Of a stretch of 64,000 nt of DNA, positions 54,928 to 63,560 are shown piece by piece (the first letter of the stretch is position 1; every line of letters begins with the position of its first letter). The translations under genes and the position numbers were made by a program. Source of the stretch: CAVRTM01 sp963724015 (GTDB taxonomy: Bacteria > Actinomycetota > Actinomycetes > Actinomycetales > Dermatophilaceae); assembly GCA_963724015.1 (NCBI GenBank), contig CAVRTM010000006.1, forward strand, positions 124,001 to 188,000, written 5' to 3'. The notes beneath the pieces were generated by a model. It saw only the letters and a list, made by a program, of their open reading frames with translations. It was not told the origin of the DNA and ran no database searches.

Positions 54928-55992
54928 TCAGTCGGCCAGGCCGGTCTCGTCCAGCAGCTCGGCCATCGTGCGCACGACATCCAGTCGACGCTCGAGGGTC
55001 GCAGCGTAGGGGGCGATGCTGAGCGTGGTGACCCCGGCCTCGGCGTAGCGGACCAGGCGCTCACGGATCCGCGCGCGGGGACCGATCAGGGCGGTCTGGT
55101 CGATCAGGTCCAGCGGCACCGCCGCGGCGGCGTCACGGTGCCGGCGGGCCAGGTAGAGGTCCTGCACCTCGGCCGCCGCCTGCTCGAAGCCCATCCGCAC
55201 CGCCAGGGCGTTGTAGAAGTTCTTCTCCCGCGAGCCCATGCCCCCGACGTACAGCGCGGTGTAGTGGCGCAGCGGCTCGGCGGCCGTCGCGACGTCGTCG
55301 TCGAGGACCACCGGCACCGTGGGGACGATGTCGAAGCCGGCGAGGGCGTTCTCCGGCGTCCCGCGGCCGGCCCGGGTGGCGCCGGCGGTGAGCGAGGCGT
55401 GCAGGTCGCCGGAGAACTCGGGGCTGTAGAAGATCGCCAGCCACCCGTCGGCGATCTCGCCGGCCAGCTGCAGGTTGCGCGGCCCGACCGCGGCGAGGTA
55501 GATCGGCAGCCGCTCGCGCACCGGGTGCACCGTCAGGCGCAGCGCCTTGCCGGGGCCGTCCGGCAGCGGCAGCGTCCAGTGCCGGCCTTCGTAGGCGACC
55601 GTCTCGCGCCGCAGGGCCATCCGGACGATGTCGACGTACTCGCGGGTGCGCCCGAGCGGGTCCTCGAAGCGCACCCCGTGCCAGCCCTCGCTCACCTGCG
55701 GGCCGGAGACCCCGAGGCCCAGCCGGAAGCGGCCCCCGGACAGCGTGTCCAGCGTGGCGGCCGTCATCGCCGTCGCCGCGGGCGTCCGGGCCGGGATCTG
55801 CATCACCGCGGCGCCCAGGCCGATCCGCTCGGTCAGCGCGCCGACCCAGGCGAGGACGGTGGGGGTGTCCGAGCCGTACGCCTCAGCCGCCCAGGCCACG
55901 GAGTAGCCAAGCCGGTCGGCCTCCTGCGCGAGGGCGATGTTGTCGGCGTCGTTGCCGGCGCCCCAGTAGCCGAGGTTCAGCCCGAGTTCCAT
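54928..55992 (-). CDS. LLM-class F420-dependent oxidoreductase
   Basis: The 354-aa luciferase-like TIM-barrel begins LGLNLGYWGAGNDADNIALA and carries the F420-type blocks TERIGLGAAVMQIPARTPA, LDTLSGGRFRLGLGVSGPQ and LPIYLAAVGPRNLQLAGEIADGW. It uses F420H2 or FMNH2 to reduce an unknown substrate. A -10 box TAGCCT lies six bases before the ATG. Confidence 0.9.
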   Translation of the reverse strand: MELGLNLGYWGAGNDADNIALAQEADRLGYSVAWAAEAYGSDTPTVLAWVGALTERIGLGAAVMQIPARTPAATAMTAATLDTLSGGRFRLGLGVSGPQVSEGWHGVRFEDPLGRTREYVDIVRMALRRETVAYEGRHWTLPLPDGPGKALRLTVHPVRERLPIYLAAVGPRNLQLAGEIADGWLAIFYSPEFSGDLHASLTAGATRAGRGTPENALAGFDIVPTVPVVLDDDVATAAEPLRHYTALYVGGMGSREKNFYNALAVRMGFEQAAAEVQDLYLARRHRDAAAAVPLDLIDQTALIGPRARIRERLVRYAEAGVTTLSIAPYAATLERRLDVVRTMAELLDETGLAD

Positions 55993-55998
55993 GGGGGG

Positions 55999-56004
55999 AG
56001 GCTA
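55999..56004 (-). promoter_or_regulatory. -10 box of leaderless LLM oxidoreductase gene
   Basis: TAGCCT on the minus strand ends six bases before ATG 55992. Confidence 0.4.
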
Positions 56005-56041
56005 GCGGCGTGCTGCCGGCGGGGGCGCGCCGAGCCGCCGT

Positions 56042-56047
56042 TACCGT
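56042..56047 (+). promoter_or_regulatory. -10 box of leaderless aldo/keto reductase gene
   Basis: TACCGT, again within GTTACCGT, ends seven bases before ATG 56055. Confidence 0.45.
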
Positions 56048-56054
56048 ACGTCGC

Positions 56055-56993
56055 ATGCGTCACAGAAGAATGGGACGGTCCGGCCTCTCGGTCTCACGGC
56101 TCGCGCTCGGCACGATGACCTGGGGCCGCGCCACGTCCGTGGACGACGCCCGCGACCAGCTGCGGACGTTCCTGGCAGCCGGCGGCGACCTGGTCGACAC
56201 GGCGTACGGCTATGCCGACGGCGCCTCCGAGGAGGCACTGGGGGGCTTCCTCGGCGACCTCGTCCCCCGGGACGAGGTGGTGGTCTGCACCAAGGCGGGG
56301 ATCTCGCGCCGCACCGGTGAGCGGGTGGTGGACACCTCCCGCCGTACGCTGCTCAGCCAGCTCGACACGTCGCTGGCCCGCCTGCGCACGTCGTACGTCG
56401 ACCTCTGGCTGGTCCACACGTGGAGCGACGAGACCCCGGTCGAGGAGACCCTCTCGGCGCTGGAGTGGGCGGTGACGTCGGGGCGGGCGCGCTACGTGGG
56501 GGTGTCCAACTACTCGGGGTGGCAGTCGGCGCACGCCGCCACGCTGATGTCCGGCGGGCGGGTGCCGCTGGTGGCCAACGAGGTGGAGTACTCCCTGCTG
56601 AACCGGGTGGCCGAGGACGAGGTCGCCGGCGCGGCGAGCGCGCTGGGCCTGGGCCTGTTGCCGTGGTCACCGCTCGGGCGGGGGGTCCTGACCGGCAAGT
56701 ACCGCCACGGGGTGCCCGCCGACTCCAGGGCGGCGTCCCGCGAGCACGCCGCCTTCACCTCCCGCTACCTGGACGACGACTGCGCACAGGTGGTCGACGC
56801 CGTGGCCATCGCCGCCCGCGGCCTGGGGGTGTCCGCCGCCGAGGTGGCGCTGGCGTGGGTGCGTGACCGGCCCGGCGTCGTCGCACCGGTCGTGGGCGCG
56901 CGCACCACGGCACAGCTGCGCACGGCGCTGGCCTCCGAGGAGCTCGAGCTGCCGGGCGAGCTCGTGTCGGCCCTGGACGACGTCTCGGACTGA
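56055..56993 (+). CDS. Aldo/keto reductase
   Basis: The 312-aa NADPH-dependent TIM-barrel reductase shows the family's catalytic residues: Asp and Tyr in DLVDTAYGYADG, Lys in VVVCTKAGI, and His in LWLVHTWSDETP. The C-terminal cofactor loop is PVVGARTTAQL. It probably reduces carbonyls to alcohols; the substrate is unknown. ATG 56055 agrees with the -10 box. Confidence 0.92.
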   Translation: MRHRRMGRSGLSVSRLALGTMTWGRATSVDDARDQLRTFLAAGGDLVDTAYGYADGASEEALGGFLGDLVPRDEVVVCTKAGISRRTGERVVDTSRRTLLSQLDTSLARLRTSYVDLWLVHTWSDETPVEETLSALEWAVTSGRARYVGVSNYSGWQSAHAATLMSGGRVPLVANEVEYSLLNRVAEDEVAGAASALGLGLLPWSPLGRGVLTGKYRHGVPADSRAASREHAAFTSRYLDDDCAQVVDAVAIAARGLGVSAAEVALAWVRDRPGVVAPVVGARTTAQLRTALASEELELPGELVSALDDVSD

Positions 56994-57021
56994 ACCGGGG
57001 CGCGGCCCGACCGGCCCTGCC

Positions 57022-57429
57022 TCAGAGCCGGCGTGCGGCTCCGGCGGGGTCGACCCGCCCCTTGTCGCCCGCGGAGGGGCTGGAGTCGTCGCCGTCCTCG
57101 GCGTCGTACTCCTCGTCGTCCAGCCCGAGGTAGACGCCGTCGTCGTCCTCGTCGTCGGGCTGGTCGAGCTCGTCGTCCTCGTTGCCGGCGCCGTCGAAGT
57201 CGTCGTCCTCGTCGTCATCGTCATCGTCACCGCCGTAGATCTCCAGCGGGGTGACCTCGCCGTAGGCCTCGAGCAGCGCGTCGTCGTAGGCGTCGAACGC
57301 CTCGGCGACGTCCTGGTAGGCGGCCACCACCGCCGGGTCGTTCTCGCCGCGGCGTGAGGCGGAGGCCTCGAGATGGCGTTCCAGTGAGGAGGTGAGGATG
57401 GCCAGAGCTGCGCGCGGGTCGGCGGTCAT
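57022..57429 (-). CDS. Conserved acidic actinobacterial protein with poly-Asp region
   Basis: The 135-aa protein has a helical N-terminal half (ADPRAALAILTSSLERHLEA, VAAYQDVAEAFDAYDDALLE) and an extremely acidic second half dominated by Asp and Glu, including a run of Asp residues near 70-78. Similar actinobacterial proteins are sometimes labelled primosomal; I see no evidence for that role. A -10 box lies six bases before ATG 57429. It is divergent from the DUF5703 gene. Confidence 0.75.
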   Translation of the reverse strand: MTADPRAALAILTSSLERHLEASASRRGENDPAVVAAYQDVAEAFDAYDDALLEAYGEVTPLEIYGGDDDDDDEDDDFDGAGNEDDELDQPDDEDDDGVYLGLDDEEYDAEDGDDSSPSAGDKGRVDPAGAARRL

Positions 57430-57435
57430 GGGACG

Positions 57436-57441
57436 ACCGTA
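57436..57441 (-). promoter_or_regulatory. -10 box of the acidic-protein gene
   Basis: TACGGT on the minus strand ends six bases before ATG 57429. The 39-bp divergent gap also contains CACAAT (57455-57460) eight bases before the DUF5703 ATG. Confidence 0.35.
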
Positions 57442-57468
57442 GCGGGTTGTGCGACACAATGGCACACG

Positions 57469-57654
57469 ATGATCGAGTACGAGTACCGAGTCCTGGTGTT
57501 CCCCCGCGACGTCTCCCGCGGGGACGTCCGACGTGCGCTGGCCGAGCACGCGGAGTACGGCCACTGGGAGATGGACCGGCTGCGCCTCTATCTCGGCGGC
57601 ACGCGGCGGGTGCGGCTGCGCCGGCGCATCATCCGCGTCCAGCGCACCGCCTGA
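57469..57654 (+). CDS. DUF5703 family small protein
   Basis: The 61-aa protein (YEYRVLVFPRDVSRGDVRRA at the N-terminus, RLRLYLGGTRRVRLRRRII later) matches a short actinobacterial family of unknown function with a very basic C-terminus. The length is typical. It would be leaderless, with CACAAT eight bases upstream. Confidence 0.8.
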   Translation: MIEYEYRVLVFPRDVSRGDVRRALAEHAEYGHWEMDRLRLYLGGTRRVRLRRRIIRVQRTA

Positions 57655-57698
57655 CCGGCCATCGGGGCCGCCCGCCTGACCGGGCGTCGTACGGCACC

Positions 57699-59036
57699 TC
57701 AGCAGCTGGCGAACAGCCGCTGCAGCACCCGCGCGCCGAACCGGATCGAGTCCACCGGCACCCGCTCGTCGATGCCGTGGAACATCGGGGCGAAGTCCAG
57801 GTCGGCGGGCAGCCGCAGCGGGGCGAAGCCGTAGCCGGTGATGCCGAGCCCGGCGAGCGCCTTGTTGTCCGTGCCGCCGGACAGGCAGTACGGCAGGATC
57901 GCCGCACCGGGGTCCTCCGCGAGCAGCGCCGCCTTCATCGACCCGACCAGGTCGCCGCCGAATGGCGCGTCGAGGGCGATGTCGCGGTGCACCACCTCGA
58001 CCTCGACGAACTCCCCCGCCAGCTTCTCGATGGTGGCCATCAGCTCGTCCTCGTGGCCGGGCAGGAAGCGGCAGTCCAGTGACGCGGTGGCGCTCTGCGG
58101 GATGACGTTGTGCTTGTACCCGGCGTCCAGCATCGTGAAGTTGGCCGTGTCCTGCAGTGTGCCCATCACGAAGCCGCGCGCCCCGCCGAGGTGGGCGAAC
58201 AGGTCGTCGGCGGCGTCGTCGGTCCAGGCGACGCCCGTCAGCGCGCTGAGGCCGTCGAGCAGCTCGCGCACCGAGGCGATGTACTCCCGCGGCCAGACGT
58301 GCGCGTCGATGCGGGCGATCGCCTCGGCCAGGCGCACCACGGCGTTCTCGCCGTTGGGCACCGACCCGTGCCCGGCGCGGCCGGAGGCCCGCAGCCGCAG
58401 CCACGCGATCCCCTTCTCGGCCGTCTGCAGGAGGTAGGCCCGGGTGGGCTCCCCGGTCGCCGCGGCGGGGACGGTGATGCTGTAGCCGCCCACCTCGCTG
58501 ATCGCCTCGCCGACGCCCTCGAACAGCTCGGGGTGGTGGTCGACCACGTAGTGGCTGCCCAGCACTCCCCCGGCCTCCTCGTCGGCGAAGAAGGCGAACA
58601 CCAGGTCGCGCGGCGGCACGGTGCCGGTGCGCGCCAGGTGGCGCAGGTTGGCCAGCACCATCGCGTCCATGTCCTTCATGTCCACGGCGCCGCGGCCCCA
58701 GATGCAGCCGTCGCGCTCCTCCGCGCCGAACGGGTCCACCTGCCAGTCCGCCGCGTTCGCCGGTACGACGTCGAGGTGGCCGTGGACCGCGAGGCCGGGA
58801 CGGCTGCGGTCCGCGCCCTCGACGCGGACGACGACGCTCGCCCGTCCGGGCTCGCTCTCGAGGTACGTCGGCTCGAGGCCGACCTCGGTCAGCTGGCCCA
58901 TGACGTACTCCGCCGCAGCGCGCTCGCCCGGGCCCGAGCCGTCGCCGTAGTTGGAGGAGTCGATCTGGATCAGCTCGCGGCAGATGCGGACGACCTCGTC
59001 CTCGGGCAGCGGCACGGCGTTCGGGCTGTCGGTCAT
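57699..59036 (-). CDS. M20/M25/M40 family metallo-hydrolase (dipeptidase/ArgE-like)
   Basis: The 445-aa di-zinc peptidase has metal-binding HGHLDVVP, the bridging Asp in GRGAVDMKDM, the catalytic Glu pair in FADEEAGG and a dimerisation (lid) domain beginning LRASGRAGHGSVPNGENAVV. It cleaves amino-acid amides or dipeptides, substrate unknown. ATG 59036 is chosen from the -10 box TAGGGT seven bases upstream; the longer frame runs into the tRNA region. Confidence 0.92.
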   Translation of the reverse strand: MTDSPNAVPLPEDEVVRICRELIQIDSSNYGDGSGPGERAAAEYVMGQLTEVGLEPTYLESEPGRASVVVRVEGADRSRPGLAVHGHLDVVPANAADWQVDPFGAEERDGCIWGRGAVDMKDMDAMVLANLRHLARTGTVPPRDLVFAFFADEEAGGVLGSHYVVDHHPELFEGVGEAISEVGGYSITVPAAATGEPTRAYLLQTAEKGIAWLRLRASGRAGHGSVPNGENAVVRLAEAIARIDAHVWPREYIASVRELLDGLSALTGVAWTDDAADDLFAHLGGARGFVMGTLQDTANFTMLDAGYKHNVIPQSATASLDCRFLPGHEDELMATIEKLAGEFVEVEVVHRDIALDAPFGGDLVGSMKAALLAEDPGAAILPYCLSGGTDNKALAGLGITGYGFAPLRLPADLDFAPMFHGIDERVPVDSIRFGARVLQRLFASC

Positions 59037-59043
59037 GCCGGAC

Positions 59044-59049
59044 ACCCTA
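59044..59049 (-). promoter_or_regulatory. -10 box of leaderless M20 peptidase gene
   Basis: TAGGGT on the minus strand ends seven bases before ATG 59036. Confidence 0.4.
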
Positions 59050-59153
59050 GTTCGGGGCCCCTGCAGGCCCGCGGGGAGTTCAGGGCTGTCCCTTCTGCGT
59101 GCTATCGTTCCGCAGCGTTGCAGATGCTTTCCAGGCACCTGCCGCACCACCTC

Positions 59154-59237
59154 GTCCGGGTGGCGGAATGGCAGACGCGCTAGCTTGAGGTGCTAGTGCC
59201 CTTAACGGGCGTGGGGGTTCAAGTCCCCCTCCGGACA
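59154..59237 (+). tRNA. tRNA-Leu (anticodon GAG)
   Basis: The 84-base sequence folds as a class II tRNA: acceptor arms GTCCGGG and TCCGGAC pair with one G-U, the anticodon stem CTAGC/GCTAG closes a 7-base loop TTGAGGT with anticodon GAG, a variable arm (CCC-TTAAC-GGG) follows, and the T arm GGGGG-TTCAAGT-CCCCC is perfect. The 3' CCA is not encoded. A terminator follows directly. Its 3' end borders the integrase remnant and is the likely integration site. Confidence 0.95.
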
Positions 59238-59242
59238 CATCC

Positions 59243-59287
59243 AGCGTCCCGGGTCTCTGCAGGTCAGAGGCCCGGGACGCTTCTTTT
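59243..59287 (+). terminator. Terminator of tRNA-Leu
   Basis: A perfect 11-bp stem (AGCGTCCCGGG with CCCGGGACGCT) with an inner CTCTG/CAGAG pairing is followed by the T-rich TTCTTTT, one of the few classical intrinsic terminators in the window. Confidence 0.85.
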
Positions 59288-59334
59288 GCCCACCGAAAAC
59301 GGCCTCGTGATACCGCGGTGATACTCCCCACCTT

Positions 59335-59945
59335 TCACGAGGCTCCCCCGGCCATGAGGGCGCCGAGCTTGGCCGCGGCCTGGGCCCTGCATGCCTGGCA
59401 TGACGTGCGCGTAGATGCCGAGCGTGATCGTCGCGCTGGCGTGCCCCAGCCGCTCGGAGCCGACCTTGACCGGGATGCCGTCCGCCAGCAGCGTCGCGTG
59501 GGTGTGTCGCAGGTCGTGCAGCCGGATGACGGACAACGTGTCCACCCCGAGGGACTTGCGCGCGACCGCGACGGCTGCGACGAACCGTCGGGAGAACCGC
59601 TCGGGGTGCCGCACGCTGCCGTCGAGGCTGGCCAGGATGTAGGCGTCATCGCGGGCCAGTGCCAGGGACAGCGTTCCTTGGGTCGCCTTGTGTTCTTCAG
59701 CGCGGCGAGCGTCGCGTGGTCTAGGTCGACGACCCTGGGCCCGCCGCCTTTCGGTGGGCCCAGCAAGATATCCTCACCTTGGCCCTTGTGCTTCACCACG
59801 CCGACCGATCGGCGGACCGAGAGGCGTGCGGCGTCGAAGTCGATGTCCACCCAGCGCAGCGCGAGTGCTTCCCCGCGGTGGCCAACAGCATCCAGGCGAC
59901 CGTCATCCCCTCCTGGGCGGCGCCCCGCTGGTCTGGGAATGACCG
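59335..59945 (-). pseudogene. Tyrosine recombinase (phage-type integrase), truncated and frameshifted
   Basis: The C-terminal catalytic half is recognisable: RWVDIDFDAARLSVRRSVGV in one frame, then IRLHDLRHTHATLLADGIPV and GHASATITLGIYAHVMPG in another, which include the Arg, His and Tyr residues of the active site, then a return to the first frame for the last residues. The N-terminal arm- and core-binding domains are missing; upstream sequence is replaced by IS256 material near 59945. It lies next to the tRNA, as expected for an integrating element, but is not functional as read. Confidence 0.85.
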
Positions 59946-59954
59946 CAGCTCGGT

Positions 59955-60396
59955 CCCAGCGGTGTCCGCCCAGTTTCGACCGGCTGCTGGACTACGTCGC
60001 CGAGAACACCGCCGTGGCCGAGCACCTCGCCGCAGCGCGCGAGGACATCCTGGCCTTCACCACGTTCCCCAAGGACGTGTGGACCCAGATCTGCTCCAAC
60101 AACCCCGCCGAACGGCTGAACAAGGAGATCCGCCGCCGTACCGACGCCGTCGGGATCTTCCCCACCGCGACGCGATCGTCCGGCTCGTCGGCGCGGTCCT
60201 GGCCGAACAGACCGACGAAGGGGCCGAAGGGCGCCGCTACCTCGAACTTGACCTCCTGGCCCGCTGCCGCACGACCGTCATCAACACCGGCGAGAAGATC
60301 GGAGACGACAACCTGCTCCCGCGCTCACCGCCTGAAACCTGCAAGGAGCGCGCGGCCTTACACCACTATCGGAGACTCAACTGGACCGGCTTCTGA
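59955..60396 (+). pseudogene. IS256-family (mutator) transposase, C-terminal remnant
   Basis: About 145 residues of the C-terminal end of an IS256-type transposase: DILAFTTFPKDVWTQICSNN, PAERLNKEIRRRTDAVGIFP, then after a missing base near 60165 DAIVRLVGAVLAEQTDEGAE. The catalytic DDE core and the left end of the element are absent. It directly adjoins the broken integrase, suggesting that an insertion followed by deletion removed the integrase N-terminus. Confidence 0.85.
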
Positions 60397-61090
60397 TCAA
60401 GCCAGCTGGTGGGCCAGGTCGCCGCCGGCACCCGAGGTGACAGGTCCTTCAACCAAGACACGTCCAAGGGACGGCCAAATCACGCGAGAGTCAACCTCAG
60501 GCACCGGCATCGATCCCGACGGCGATCCACCCAGAACCGCCACTCCACACCCACCAATTACTCGGTGACCGCGAACGCGTCTACGCCTGTGCCGTGACCA
60601 CGCCGCATACCACTGCGCGGGACAAATTCTTTCCCCTGGATGGCGTAAGACACAGGGCGGCCGGGTGACGTGGAAAGACCATGGCGCGCGTCCCTACAGG
60701 TGACGGCCGCGTTGCGCGTGAATGCAAGCCACCCGACGCCCCTGTCTCCAATTGCTGTTGCCCGCCAGCGTGGGCGGGAGGATGCTGGACCCAAGTTCAA
60801 AGAGGGGCGATCGCACATGCCAGATCCAAACCGGTTCGACGAACCTCCTGGGCAGGGCTGCCACCTGCAATGCGGCGCTTCTTGCCTCGATGCGCGCAAC
60901 CGGCAGGTACCGCTGGAAGCCGGGGGCCGTGAATTCTCCAAGCAGTGTTATGTAGGCCGGACGGAAATGGGCGCGCCGACCGGGCTTGCCGTCCAGCGCT
61001 GCGTCTCAGGTGTGTGACGGCACGTCCACCTCCCAAGGCGGGCTTGACGGTTGCGCACCCAAGCGACGTGATACGAAGTTGGGAGGAACA
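60397..61090. other. 694-bp stretch of decayed island DNA
   Basis: No family is recognisable. Composition drops towards lower G+C compared with the core chromosome. The only candidate gene is a 66-codon frame at 60817-61017. A TTGACG hexamer at 61044-61049 may belong to the promoter of the gene at 61091, but no clear -10 box is at standard spacing. Confidence 0.4.
60817..61017 (+). CDS. Possible small Cys-containing protein
   Basis: A 66-aa frame with five cysteines (GCHLQCGASCLDARN at the N-terminal third) is preceded by GAGGGG about ten bases upstream. I know no homologue, and the region is decayed, so coding status is doubtful. Confidence 0.25.
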   Translation: MPDPNRFDEPPGQGCHLQCGASCLDARNRQVPLEAGGREFSKQCYVGRTEMGAPTGLAVQRCVSGV

Positions 61091-61588
61091 ATGACACGCA
61101 TCGCCCTCATCCAAAGCGCGGATGATTTGGCACGCTATCCATACGCAGACACGCTGGGGTTTGTGGACTCCTGCTGTAAAGGCAAGGGGGGCGAGCCGCC
61201 GCTATTATTTCATCTTCAGCCGGTGACCGTCGAGTCCGTGACTGAGGAGCGCCTGCGGTACTTTCTGCAGTCATTGGACCCGTCGGCCTGCCCAGCGCTC
61301 GTATTCGCGACAAACGCGCTGAATTCCGATCTAATCTGGGACCTGGTCCAGAAGCAACAGGAGACCCTGGCCCTGTACCTCGAGAACGGCGGAGGCGCCC
61401 TGTTCTTCCAAGGCAACTACCGAACGCCAGACGCGCTGACCCAGCGGTTGGGTTACAGCGCACTACGACGTCTCGACGGCCAACACGCTGAACACGCGGA
61501 ACCAACTCTGCGGGGCGCTGATGACGTCCTCCTCGCCTACTTAGACCCCGTCGACTTCCAGCAACTCTCGGAGCTCCGGGACGGCTGA
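61091..61588 (+). CDS. Unrecognised protein with Rossmann-like, ThuA/glutamine-amidotransferase-like core
   Basis: The 165-aa protein has a strong ribosome site (GGGAGGAACA before ATG 61091). Strand-helix pattern ALVFATNALNSDLIWDLVQK, then LALYLENGGGALFFQG resembles the core of ThuA or class-I amidotransferase-like folds, but no catalytic Cys or His is evident. Two adjacent cysteines occur near residue 28. The stop codon overlaps the next start as TGATG. Lower G+C than the core genes marks it as acquired. It may instead be the N-terminal part of one larger protein with the next gene. Confidence 0.6.
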   Translation: MTRIALIQSADDLARYPYADTLGFVDSCCKGKGGEPPLLFHLQPVTVESVTEERLRYFLQSLDPSACPALVFATNALNSDLIWDLVQKQQETLALYLENGGGALFFQGNYRTPDALTQRLGYSALRRLDGQHAEHAEPTLRGADDVLLAYLDPVDFQQLSELRDG

Positions 61589-63246
61589 TGCCTGTTGACG
61601 GAGCGCAGCATGGGGCCGCCTTTACTGGGAGACAGTCGGGTTGAGCCCTAGCAGCGCCATGCTGCCCGTGATTCAGGCCGCCTCGGGCGAAATCCTCGTC
61701 GCCAGGTCGGGTGACTCCGCTGGCTTGCGGGTCGCTGTCTGCAAAATTCTGGCTGACTGGCACCGCCGTCGGGCGCTGCTGCGCAACCTCCTCTCTTACA
61801 CTCTCGCCGGCGCCCTTACAGCCATGGTCATCGGTGATGGCGTGGAGCCCGTCACCCAATCGCTTTCGGTGCAAGAACATGTCGTCCGGGTGACCGATGA
61901 GACCACAGTGACCGATAGTTGGCTGGCCCGCCACGTACAGCTCGCCCTGACTTCTGTTGATGATGAACGGGTACTCGGCGAATCGCAACTGAGTCCCTTG
62001 GAGTCGAGCATCGTAGATCGCGGCGGTTCAATCGTCTCGGCGAGGTCGGCACCCGAACTCCGAGCCTGCCTTCTATCAGCCGTGGTAGGCGTTCGCGAGA
62101 GCCGCCAGCTCACCGAGCAGCTTCTGGACCGGTTGGGGGTCAATCCAGAGTGGGGGGAGGAAGGCTTTGCCGAAGGGAGTCTGTACCGGCTGCGCAACGT
62201 CCTCGCGGCGTTGGACTACCTTCGGCAGACTTACGGTCCAGACGTCGTTCACGAACTATCCCCCTCCAAGACGCAACGCCTAAGGGAACGACTGGGTACG
62301 TGGCTGGGTAGGCGCGGAGAACCCATCGTCACCAGGCTAGCCGCCGTGGAAAGCTTGTCCCTGCTCGGCGCCGCTGACCCCGGCGACAGTGATGTGGCTG
62401 CGATGCAGCGAATTGCTGAGGACGCTGGCCCGGACGTACTGCTCCTGTGGCACGCAGCCGTGCGTAACTCAGATGTTGACGGTGGGCGGCTCGTTGAGTT
62501 GACCCGGGAGGCAATTGTCATGGCCCAGAGCGCTGGAAATGTTGCAGCGTTGGTGCGGGTGTGCGAGGCCCTGGCGATCATGGGTCGGGCGCGGCGGCTA
62601 CCGCTCCTAGTAAAGGAATCATCTGCGATATGGTGATCTCCGCCTTGGGCGACCCGCCATCTAGGGTGGGCTGGCTGTCAACAGAGACCACGGCGACTAT
62701 CGTCCGTGGGCTGGTAGCGCTGGCACCTGCCGCACCAACGGGGGGTCGCTATGCCCGCGTCCTGTCCGAGGCGGCGGCTGCGCTGAGGTCAGAGCTGGCA
62801 CGACCGGAGGTCCCCGACTATGCCGTCGGTTGGTATTCGCGCGTTACGGAAGCACTCGTAGCTGTTGACACGGTTATACCCATCACCTTAGCGGTTACTT
62901 CGGCAGACGCCGGGCGTTCAAGCCTGATGAGATGCTGTCGGGGCTACGGACGGCGAATATCCGTCTCTACGACGACAAAGAGACCGCGCGTCGACGGCTC
63001 GCGGAGGCGGAGTCGGCCAACCGAATCGCTCATCCAGTTGGGTGGGCAGTGTTGGTCGCCGGGCTCCTACTGCTACTCGCGTTCCCGTTTGTTTTCCCAT
63101 TCATAGACAGCAGCATTCCGGTCGACCGTAGAATCACCGTAGCGAGCATACTGGGCCCGATTCTCTACGCCTCCATATTTGCACTTGCGAGACGGTATCC
63201 CATTGTGCCCCTATGGCTGCGCAGATTCGTTCCCATGAGGCACTAG
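61588..63246 (+). CDS. Unrecognised large protein: helical-repeat region and two C-terminal membrane helices, frame breaks
   Basis: About 553 aa if three missing bases (near 61635, 62620 and 62890) are restored. The N-terminal segment (AMLPVIQAASGEILVARSGD ... LLRNLLSYTLAG) could complete the amidotransferase-like fold of the previous gene. The middle (about residues 200-430) is alpha-helical and HEAT-like, with Leu/Ala-rich pairs (LAALDYLRQTYGPDVV, LAAVESLSLLGAAD). The end has two membrane spans (WAVLVAGLLLLLAFPFVFPF and ITVASILGPILYASIFALA) and a basic cytoplasmic tail. I know no family. A shorter frame starts at TTG 61641. Confidence 0.5.
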
Positions 63247-63560
63247 CTTAATTGATTCCTCGTGCTGTTCGGGCCGACTGATGCGCATCCATCTCCCATA
63301 GGCGTATCCAACCATACCCACCACTTGCTGCCGACCTGCAGCAGCGAGTGCGTCCCCACGGCCATGGTGGTCGATGTGATGCCTTGGAGAGGCATATGAC
63401 AACGTCACGCCGACCAACATTCTTGCAGTGGCGGATTCGCATAACTGCTCCACGCACCGCCGGCAATCCGTGATGCTTTGCTGGGACATGGCTACTGGTA
63501 GAGGTGGACGTAGCTTGCTGCCTCGGCGGACCCGTTTGGCGCTAGGTCGCTGCACGTACA
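63247..63560. other. 314-bp spacer between convergent island genes
   Basis: No supported gene, repeat or hairpin is seen. Frames present in it lack ribosome sites and recognisable sequence. Confidence 0.35.
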
